10,741 nt of DNA from Tissierellia bacterium (lineage in GTDB: Bacteria > Bacillota > Clostridia > Tissierellales > Tepidimicrobiaceae), in assembly GCA_012798935.1 (NCBI GenBank), contig JAAZMG010000113.1, forward strand, positions 1-10,741, in the 5' to 3' direction. Position 1 is the first letter of the stretch. Each line of letters starts with the position of its first letter. Below are positions 1 through 5,278 of the stretch, in pieces. Both the position numbers and the translations under genes were made by a program. Below the pieces are notes generated by a model. The model worked only from the letters and a program-made list of their open reading frames with translations. It did no database searches and had not been told where the DNA came from.

Positions 1-1157
1 TAAATCTTATTGCTTCGGAAAACTATTCAAGTGAGAAGGTAAGAAGCTATTTAGGCTGTGATTTTAGTAATCGATATGGATGCTATTCTACTGAAGATCC
101 ATCTGATAGAGAATATACTGGAAATAAATATATTTATGAATTTGAGATGGAAACCCAAGCCCTTGTAAAAGATATATTCAAAGCAAAGTATGCAGACCTT
201 AGACCTATTGGGGGTCACATGGCAGGAATGTCTGTGGTACTAGCTTTACTAGAACCAGGTGATTTGGTTATAGAAGTTCACCTAAAAGATTGGGGTCATG
301 GATTAGTTGGGCCTATGTGCCAAATTAGACAATTTGACGAAACAATAAATGTAGAATATATGAAGTTTGATGAAAACAGAGCAGTTGATACGGAAAGTTT
401 AATTAAACAAGCTAAAGAGTTAAATCCAAAATTAGTTATACTAGGCGGTTCTGGCACATTGTTTCCAGAGCCAATTAAGGAATTAAGAAAAGTTGCAGAT
501 GAACAAGGATTTCTTATAGCATATGACGCATCACATGTTACAGGATTGATTGCATCTGGTGTATTTCCTAACCCATTGGAAGAGGGAGCAGATGTTATGT
601 TTGGAAGTACTCATAAATCTTTCCCTGGACCACAAGGAGGATTTGTTGTCTCTAACAATAAGGAATTGATAACAAAGATTGGAAATACTTTATCACCATC
701 TTTGGTAACAAGTCATCATTTAAATAGGCTTCCAGCGTTAGCAGCGTCTATTTTAGAGATGAAAAATTTCGGTCCAGATTATGGCAAACAAATAATCAAG
801 AATTCTAAAGCTTTAGCAAAAGCCCTAGATGAAAGAGGCTTTAAGGTGCTAGGTAAAGGCAGAGGTTTTACTGAATCACACCTTATCTTAGTGGATATGG
901 GAGAACATATAGATTTTGCTCCAGCTAAGTATTTAGAGAAAGCTAAAATTTTATGTTCTGATGACTTTTCTGGAGGTAGTCCAGAAGTGCGTATAGGCAC
1001 ACCAGAAGTAACAAGAAGAGGAATGAAGGAAGAACAAATGGAAGAAATAGCTGAATTCTTCAAGAGATTAATAATAGATAAAGAAGATATAGAATTGGTA
1101 GCAAAAGATGTAGAAGCTCTTAATAGACAATTTTTAGGATTGGAATATGCGTTTTAA
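1..1157 (+). CDS. Serine hydroxymethyltransferase-family PLP enzyme, 5' end outside the window
   Basis: The reading frame is already open at base 3 and runs to TAA at 1155-1157, so the gene enters from the left. The first in-frame ATG (147) is internal, because the codons before it encode conserved SHMT sequence such as LIASEN. About 384 residues are visible. Other landmarks are PIGGHMAGMSV near residue 70, YDASHVTGLIASG (PLP-contacting Asp and His), GSTHKSFPGPQGG with the probable PLP Schiff-base lysine, and a C-terminal TPEVTRRGM matching the SHMT substrate-carboxylate arginine region. The family interconverts serine and glycine with tetrahydrofolate in the cytosol. The phrases GSTHKS-PGPQGG and the ADVMFGSTHK context resemble archaeal-type SHMTs more than bacterial GlyA (TTTTHKTLRGPRGG), so the substrate or one-carbon carrier may differ. 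No terminator is seen between its stop and the riboswitch region. The fold is confident; the exact reaction is not. Confidence 0.85.
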   Translation, partial: NLIASENYSSEKVRSYLGCDFSNRYGCYSTEDPSDREYTGNKYIYEFEMETQALVKDIFKAKYADLRPIGGHMAGMSVVLALLEPGDLVIEVHLKDWGHGLVGPMCQIRQFDETINVEYMKFDENRAVDTESLIKQAKELNPKLVILGGSGTLFPEPIKELRKVADEQGFLIAYDASHVTGLIASGVFPNPLEEGADVMFGSTHKSFPGPQGGFVVSNNKELITKIGNTLSPSLVTSHHLNRLPALAASILEMKNFGPDYGKQIIKNSKALAKALDERGFKVLGKGRGFTESHLILVDMGEHIDFAPAKYLEKAKILCSDDFSGGSPEVRIGTPEVTRRGMKEEQMEEIAEFFKRLIIDKEDIELVAKDVEALNRQFLGLEYAF

Positions 1158-1269
1158 AGATATTTGTTTAATCCAATAGATTATATATGAATTTAAAATA
1201 ATCCCGCATTGAAATTACGAAAGAATTGCCTTTTTATAGGAATCAATCAAAATTGAATACCTACCTAAT

Positions 1270-1370
1270 TTTTCCGAGCTTAACTTTCTAAAGCATTAAG
1301 CTATGAAAATTAAGCCGATGGGTATAAAGAGAAATCTTTGTGCCTCCCGTGTTTGGAAAGGAAGATATAA
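1270..1370 (+). promoter_or_regulatory. Moco/Tuco riboswitch aptamer, copy 1
   Basis: The 3' core reads GCCTCCCGTGTTTGGAAAGG. This closely matches, from memory, the molybdenum cofactor riboswitch upstream of E. coli moaA (GCCTCCCGTATCTGGAAAGG). Helices readable here are: P1, TTTCC 1271-1275 with GGAAG 1360-1364; a long helix 1278-1288 with 1305-1315, 11 positions with one C-A mismatch; and a 10-bp hairpin 1321-1344 capped by a GAAA tetraloop at 1331-1334. The downstream operon makes the same cofactor and imports tungstate, so the ligand is probably Moco or the tungsten analogue. The sequence alone does not settle which. No confident promoter was found just upstream, so it may be transcribed by readthrough from the SHMT-like gene. 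Confidence 0.85.
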
Positions 1371-1371
1371 G

Positions 1372-1399
1372 AATCACGCAAGAGCATTGTCATGCGATT
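1372..1399 (+). other. Spacer hairpin between aptamer 1 and its terminator
   Basis: AAT 1372-1374 and CGCA 1377-1380 pair with TGCG 1393-1396 and ATT 1397-1399, leaving a two-base bulge. A T-run follows at 1398-1403, so it could itself be a weak terminator. It occupies the same place as the 1600-1624 hairpin in copy 2 although the sequence is unrelated, which suggests a spacing or bridging role. Confidence 0.5.
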
Positions 1400-1403
1400 T
1401 TTT

Positions 1404-1431
1404 AAGCAGCCCTTCCTGGGGCTGCTTTCAT
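1404..1431 (+). terminator. Intrinsic terminator of riboswitch copy 1
   Basis: AGCAGCCC (1405-1412) pairs perfectly with GGGCTGCT (1419-1426) across a six-base loop, followed by a modest T-rich tail (TTTCATTT). It lies about 40 bases after the aptamer, where an expression platform is expected. The T-tract is weaker than that of copy 2. Confidence 0.75.
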
Positions 1432-1459
1432 TTACACTTTCTTATAAATATGATATAAT
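1431..1459 (+). promoter_or_regulatory. Sigma-A type promoter between the two riboswitches
   Basis: TTTACA (1431-1436) and TATAAT (1454-1459) are separated by exactly 17 bases. The -10 is a perfect consensus and the -35 differs from TTGACA at one position. Predicted transcription start is about 1465-1467, about 30 bases before aptamer 2. This should be a main promoter of the tup-moe-moa operon. Confidence 0.75.
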
Positions 1460-1496
1460 CTAATCAATTCTTTAAGATAAAAAACATTTATTTAAA

Positions 1497-1597
1497 ATTT
1501 CCGAGTTTAATTTTCTAAAGCATTAAGCTATGAAAATTAAGCCGATAGGTATAAAAGGAAACTTTTATGCCCCCCGTATTTGGAAAGGAAGATATAA
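1497..1597 (+). promoter_or_regulatory. Moco/Tuco riboswitch aptamer, copy 2
   Basis: This has the same architecture as copy 1: P1 1498-1502 with 1587-1591; an 11-bp helix 1505-1515 with 1532-1542 (all paired, one G-T); a 10-bp GAAA-capped hairpin 1548-1571; and core GCCCCCCGTATTTGGAAAGG. Relative to copy 1, two base pairs of the GAAA hairpin have swapped both partners (G-C to A-T and A-T to G-C), a T-G pair became T-A, and a C-A mismatch in the long helix became T-A. These changes support the fold. It directly precedes tupA and should control the whole transport and cofactor operon. Confidence 0.87.
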
Positions 1598-1599
1598 TA

Positions 1600-1624
1600 A
1601 ACTATATAGCATTTCTATATGGTT
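1600..1624 (+). other. Spacer hairpin between aptamer 2 and its terminator
   Basis: AACTATATAG (1600-1609) pairs over all ten positions (one T-G) with CTATATGGTT (1615-1624) around a five-base loop. It has no T-run of its own. It would bring the aptamer 3' strand close to the terminator, as does the unrelated hairpin in copy 1. Confidence 0.6.
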
Positions 1625-1627
1625 CCT

Positions 1628-1654
1628 AACAGTCCTTTCCTAGGCTGTTTTTTT
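1628..1654 (+). terminator. Intrinsic terminator of riboswitch copy 2, upstream of tupA
   Basis: AACAGTC (1628-1634) pairs with GGCTGTT (1643-1649), with one T-G pair and an eight-base loop, followed by a seven-T run (1648-1654). It sits between the aptamer and the tupA ribosome binding site, so premature termination here is the likely output of the riboswitch. Confidence 0.8.
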
Positions 1655-1715
1655 ATTGCAAAGAGAAAGGTATTTTACGTTTCTCTATTTAATAAAATCA
1701 AAGGAGGAAATAGAA

Positions 1716-2615
1716 ATGAAAATGAAAAGATTTGCAGTGTTAGCCTTAAGTGTAATACTTATATTAACATTGCTAGCAGGATGTGGACCAAAGGAAAGTG
1801 GTCAAGAGGTAGGAGAGCCAGAGGTGGAAGGACCAGAGGAAGATGCCGATGTTCAAGGTGAATCAGGTGGTAGAATAATACTATCCACGACCACCAGTAC
1901 TCAAGATAGTGGATTACTAGATTATATACTACCAGTATTCGAAGAAGAAACAGGTATAGAGGTAGATGTTATAGCGGTAGGTACTGGTAAGGCTTTACAA
2001 ATGGGTAAAGATGGAGAAGCTGACATTCTTTTAGTTCATGCTAAGGCATCAGAAGAAGAGTTTGTAGCAGAAGGCCATGGCTTGGAAAGACATGATGTAA
2101 TGTATAATGACTTTATCCTTGTAGGGCCAGAAGAGGATCCATTAAAATTAAAGGAGAATTTCCCTAATGATATATTAGAGGGATTGAAAACTATTTCTGA
2201 GAAGGAAGCTATATTTGTTTCTAGAGGAGATGATTCTGGTACCCACAAAAAAGAACTATCCATATGGAAAGAAGCAGAAATCGAACCAGAAGGTGAATGG
2301 TACCTTTCAGCAGGCTCTGGCATGGGAGATGTACTAAAGATCACCGATGAAAAACAAGGATATACAATTACAGATAGGGCTACTTATTTGAACATGAAGG
2401 ATACATTGGATTTAGAAGTAATAATAGAAGGGGACGAAAACCTATTTAACCAGTATGGTATAATACCAGTAAATCCAGATAAATCTGATAAGATAAATGC
2501 AGAAGGTGCTAAGACATTTATGGACTGGCTGTTATCAGAAGATACACAAAAGTTAATAGGTGAATATGGTGTAGAAGAGTTTGGAATGCCATTATTCGTT
2601 CCAAATGCAAAGTAG
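1716..2615 (+). CDS. tupA: Tungstate ABC transporter substrate-binding lipoprotein TupA
   Basis: This is the extracytoplasmic binding protein that captures tungstate and hands it to TupB. The start is ATG 1716, preceded by AAGGAGG at 1701-1707. The in-frame ATG at 1656 lies just past the terminator, has no ribosome binding site and would bury the signal peptide. The protein has 299 residues. A lipoprotein signal ends in the lipobox LAGC (lipidated Cys23), followed by an acidic Glu/Gly/Pro-rich linker (about 24-52). The TupA hallmark TTTSTQDSG is at 58-66, where the TTTS residues contact the oxyanion in known TupA proteins. A second conserved block, SRGDDSGTH, lies in the middle of the protein. 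These motifs separate it from ModA and WtpA. It is the first gene behind riboswitch copy 2, and a strong hairpin follows it. Confidence 0.93.
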   Translation: MKMKRFAVLALSVILILTLLAGCGPKESGQEVGEPEVEGPEEDADVQGESGGRIILSTTTSTQDSGLLDYILPVFEEETGIEVDVIAVGTGKALQMGKDGEADILLVHAKASEEEFVAEGHGLERHDVMYNDFILVGPEEDPLKLKENFPNDILEGLKTISEKEAIFVSRGDDSGTHKKELSIWKEAEIEPEGEWYLSAGSGMGDVLKITDEKQGYTITDRATYLNMKDTLDLEVIIEGDENLFNQYGIIPVNPDKSDKINAEGAKTFMDWLLSEDTQKLIGEYGVEEFGMPLFVPNAK

Positions 2616-2632
2616 ATAATTAAGTAAAGAGT

Positions 2633-2688
2633 TTAAGCTGCATATTTTATCCCATGGAGATTAAAAGGGAATATGCAGCTTAATTTTT
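2633..2688 (+). terminator. Strong intergenic hairpin with T-run between tupA and tupB
   Basis: TTAAGCTGCATATT (2633-2646) pairs perfectly over 14 bases with AATATGCAGCTTAA (2670-2683), followed by five Ts. CCC 2651-2653 and GGG 2667-2669 can add an inner stem. As a partial terminator or 3' mRNA stabiliser it would make the binding protein more abundant than the membrane and ATPase subunits. Full termination is unlikely because no other promoter for tupB is evident. Confidence 0.85.
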
Positions 2689-2708
2689 AGATGGCGGTGA
2701 TGAAATAT

Positions 2709-3398
2709 ATGGATTATATATACGATGGATTTAAGGAGGCAATAAAGTTACTTTTAGGTTTTGATAAGGAAGTATATGGTATAATATATTTATCTTTATT
2801 TGTATCCACTACAGCTACTATAATCTCATCTCTAATATGTATACCTGTAGGAATATATTTAGGAATCAAAGAGTTTAAGGGTAAAAAAGCTTTTTCTCGA
2901 ACATTATATACCTTTATGAGTATTCCTTCTGTTATAGTAGGGTTAGTAGTAGCCATAATACTGTCAAGGAGAGGTCCCTTTGGGCGCTTTGACCTTTTAT
3001 ATACTCCTAAGGCTATGATAATAGCTCAAACCCTATTAGTTACACCTTTAATATTAGGGCTTACCTATAGTCTTTCAAAAAGTAGAGGGAAGGAAATAGA
3101 GAAAATAGGCATAACTTTAGGTGCTAATAAAAGGGATATCATAATTTTAACTATAAAAGAGTTAAAAGTCGATTTAATTGTAAATATAGTTACGGCCTTT
3201 TCTAGGGCTATATCAGAAGTAGGGGCAGTTATGATAGTAGGAGGGAATATTAAAAATCGTACTAGAGTTATTACTACGACTATATCTATGATGAATTCCA
3301 TGGGAGATTACCCAATGGCTATTGCCTTAGGAATTGTTTTACTTTTAATATCTTTTATAATAAATAGTGCAATATATTCATATGGTGGGGAGGATTAA
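2709..3398 (+). CDS. tupB: Tungstate ABC transporter permease TupB
   Basis: This is the membrane subunit of the TupABC tungstate importer. The start is uncertain among three in-frame ATGs at 2691, 2700 and 2709. The sequence GGCGGTGAT (2693-2701) resembles an extended Shine-Dalgarno, spaced properly only for 2709, giving 229 residues starting MDYIYDGFKEA as is usual for the family. Hydrophobic segments lie at about 23-53, 68-86, 102-122, 155-180 and 203-225. The cytoplasmic EAA-type loop that docks the ATPase is at about 130-150 (EKIGITLGANKRD). The family motif AFSRAISEVGAVMIVGGNI follows at 163-181. Length and motifs fit TupB rather than the shorter-looped ModB. Its stop lies one base before the tupC start, suggesting translational coupling. 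Confidence 0.9.
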   Translation: MDYIYDGFKEAIKLLLGFDKEVYGIIYLSLFVSTTATIISSLICIPVGIYLGIKEFKGKKAFSRTLYTFMSIPSVIVGLVVAIILSRRGPFGRFDLLYTPKAMIIAQTLLVTPLILGLTYSLSKSRGKEIEKIGITLGANKRDIIILTIKELKVDLIVNIVTAFSRAISEVGAVMIVGGNIKNRTRVITTTISMMNSMGDYPMAIALGIVLLLISFIINSAIYSYGGED

Positions 3399-3399
3399 T

Positions 3400-4032
3400 G
3401 TGGAAATCTCCGTTAAAAATTTAGAAAAATATTATTCAGAAAAACAAATACTAGATATAGAAGATTTAGTTATAGAAAAGGGAAAAATTACAGGATTAAT
3501 AGGGCCTAATGGTTCTGGAAAGAGTACTCTATTAAATATTATAGCAGGTCTTGATAAAGACTTTTATGGTGTTGTAAAATATGATGGTGAATTAATTAAT
3601 AAAAGTATTTATAAAAATATGACTTTAGTTTTTCAAAAGCCCTATCTTTTTAAAAAGAAGGTTTCTGAAAATATAGGATATCCTTTAAAATTAAGAAAGG
3701 TAGATAAAGAAGAAATAAAGATAAGAGTAGGTGAAATTATTGGAAGATTTGAAATAGAAGATCTAAAGGATAAAAAAGCTCATTTACTTTCAGGAGGAGA
3801 ATCCCAAAAAGTAAATTTAGCAAGAGCTTTAGTATTCGATCCTAAATTATTATTGTTAGATGAACCTACGTCAAATATAGATCCAGAATCTATAAAGATT
3901 ATGGAAAGGGAAATATTAAGGTTTAACGAAGAAACAAAGGGAACAGTGCTGATAGTTACTCATAATATAGAGCAATCTAAAAGATTATGTGATAATCTTA
4001 TTTATTTAGATGAAGGAAAGGTAGGTTTTTAA
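3400..4032 (+). CDS. tupC: Tungstate ABC transporter ATP-binding protein TupC, GTG start
   Basis: This is the cytoplasmic ATPase that powers TupB. The chosen start is GTG 3400, six bases after GGGGAGG (3387-3393), giving 210 residues. ATGs at 3367 and 3382 are in frame but lie inside tupB and lack a ribosome binding site. The ATG at 3398 overlapping the tupB stop is out of frame. All ABC motifs are present: Walker A GPNGSGKST at 35-43, Q-loop Gln79 in VFQKP, signature LSGGE at 130-134, Walker B LLLLDEP at 150-156, and H-loop His188 in VTH. The protein ends soon after the nucleotide-binding domain, without the C-terminal regulatory domain seen in ModC. Only two bases separate it from moeA, so oxyanion uptake and cofactor metallation are directly coupled in expression. 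Confidence 0.9.
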   Translation: MEISVKNLEKYYSEKQILDIEDLVIEKGKITGLIGPNGSGKSTLLNIIAGLDKDFYGVVKYDGELINKSIYKNMTLVFQKPYLFKKKVSENIGYPLKLRKVDKEEIKIRVGEIIGRFEIEDLKDKKAHLLSGGESQKVNLARALVFDPKLLLLDEPTSNIDPESIKIMEREILRFNEETKGTVLIVTHNIEQSKRLCDNLIYLDEGKVGF

Positions 4033-4034
4033 AT

Positions 4035-5261
4035 ATGGATTTTTTTGATGTTATATCTGTTGATGAAGCTAGGAAAGGAACTATTAAAACCTTCAAAGAA
4101 TATAAATTTGACATAGAAGAAGTAGGATTATTAGAATCAAATAACAGAATTTTAGCTGAAGATATATACTCTAATATAAATGTTCCAGAGTTTAACCGTT
4201 CAACAGTAGATGGATTTGCAATAAAAAGCAAAGATAGTCACGGTGCTAGTGAATCTATACCTAGTTTATTCAATATTTTAGGTGAAGTTCAAATGGGTAA
4301 AGCTACCTCATATAGTATAAAATCTGGCGAAGCAGTATATGTTCCTACAGGTGGAATGATACCTGAAGGAGCAGATGGAGTTGTTATGATAGAATATACG
4401 GAAAAACTGGATGAGTCTAATCTTATGGTATATAGGTCTATATCTACTAATGAAAATATAATACTGAAAGGCGATGATATAAAAATTGGGGAGATTGCAT
4501 TAAAAAAGGGAAGAAAAGTTACTCCAGAAGTAATGGGGGTATTAGCTGCTTTAGGTATATCTAAGGTTAAGGTATATAAAAAACCTAAATTTTATATAAT
4601 ATCCACAGGAGATGAAATAATAGATTTAGAAGAAAAATTGGAGCTAGGAAAGATTAGGGATATAAATAGCTATGCCCTTTATTCCCTTATAGTAAACTTA
4701 GGTGGAGAAGTTGTTGGGAAAAGTATTGTAAAAGATAATTATGAGCTTTTAAGAAAGGAAGTAGAAAAAGCTATTAAAGTTTCAGATATAGTACTTATTT
4801 CTGGGGGAAGCTCTGTAGGGGCTAGGGATTATACTAATAAAGTAATAAACTCCTTTAATGGTGAAGGAGTTTTTGTCCATGGCATATCCATTAAACCTGG
4901 GAAACCTACTATTATAGGTGAAGGAGAAGGAAAGTTAATATTTGGACTTCCAGGTCATCCTGTATCATCAATTATGGTATTTAAGGCTATTGTAGAATAT
5001 TATATAAAAACAAAGATGAATATTGAAAGTATTGACTTTAAAACAAAAGCTATAATGGATTTTAATTTTCCCTCATCTTCAGGAAAAGAAACCTATCAAA
5101 TGGTTAAATTAAAAGAAGAGGATGGGAAGGTTTATGCTACTCCCAACTTTGGGAAATCAGGAATGATTACATTGCTTTCCGATTCGGATGGATATATAGT
5201 GATAAAATCCTATGAAGAGGGAATATATAAAGGGGAAGAAAGAGATGTATTTCTATTTTAG
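4035..5261 (+). CDS. moeA: Molybdopterin molybdenumtransferase MoeA (stand-alone copy)
   Basis: MoeA inserts molybdate or tungstate into adenylylated molybdopterin in the cytoplasm. The protein has 408 residues, the normal MoeA length. Family blocks in order are RSTVDGFA (55-62, with Asp59 matching the catalytic-site Asp of E. coli MoeA), VPTGGMIPEGADGVVM (103-118), STGDEI (190-195), SGGSSVGARDYT (256-267) and GLPGHPVSS (304-312). All expected metal-site acidic positions look intact. ATG 4035 begins two bases after the tupC stop, with the purine-rich GGAAAGGTAGG of the tupC end as a plausible ribosome binding site. Placed straight after a tungstate importer, this copy may insert tungsten, but the sequence cannot distinguish molybdenum from tungsten. 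Confidence 0.92.
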   Translation: MDFFDVISVDEARKGTIKTFKEYKFDIEEVGLLESNNRILAEDIYSNINVPEFNRSTVDGFAIKSKDSHGASESIPSLFNILGEVQMGKATSYSIKSGEAVYVPTGGMIPEGADGVVMIEYTEKLDESNLMVYRSISTNENIILKGDDIKIGEIALKKGRKVTPEVMGVLAALGISKVKVYKKPKFYIISTGDEIIDLEEKLELGKIRDINSYALYSLIVNLGGEVVGKSIVKDNYELLRKEVEKAIKVSDIVLISGGSSVGARDYTNKVINSFNGEGVFVHGISIKPGKPTIIGEGEGKLIFGLPGHPVSSIMVFKAIVEYYIKTKMNIESIDFKTKAIMDFNFPSSSGKETYQMVKLKEEDGKVYATPNFGKSGMITLLSDSDGYIVIKSYEEGIYKGEERDVFLF

Positions 5262-5278
5262 AAGGAGAGGTAAAAAAA

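Larger units (their letters stand above)
1271..1654 (+). repeat. Two-copy direct repeat of a complete riboswitch-terminator unit, period 227 bp
   Basis: Copy 1 (1271-1428) and copy 2 (1498-1654) align over the whole aptamer without gaps. There is a 35-base identical run (1285-1319 equals 1512-1546), and the 3' cores are nearly identical (1345-1370 versus 1572-1597). The terminators at the ends of the copies are also recognisably homologous, but the hairpins between aptamer and terminator have diverged. Several differences are compensatory within stems, so this is an old duplication under structural selection, not a recent copy. Confidence 0.85.

Noticed and set aside
779..1063. Minus-strand open frames under the SHMT-like gene and other genes (also in 2036-2344, 2714-2956, 3065-3301, 3998-4231, 6178-6393, 6735-6929, 9427-9663, 9909-10187)
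   Set aside because: All lie opposite well-supported genes, have no recognisable domains, and are expected by chance in AT-rich coding DNA.
1158..1269. Promoter for riboswitch copy 1
   Set aside because: Candidate boxes such as TTGAAA 1209-1214 with TATAGG 1235-1240 have 20-base spacing, and others match poorly. None is good enough to annotate.
1619..1861. Open frame on the + strand across the terminator and tupA start
   Set aside because: It overlaps the tupA signal region in another frame, has no ribosome binding site and its product is low-complexity Arg/Gly sequence.
3398..3424. ATG overlapping the tupB stop (TAATG)
   Set aside because: It is out of frame with tupC and meets a stop after eight codons. 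GTG 3400 is the tupC start with the proper spacing.
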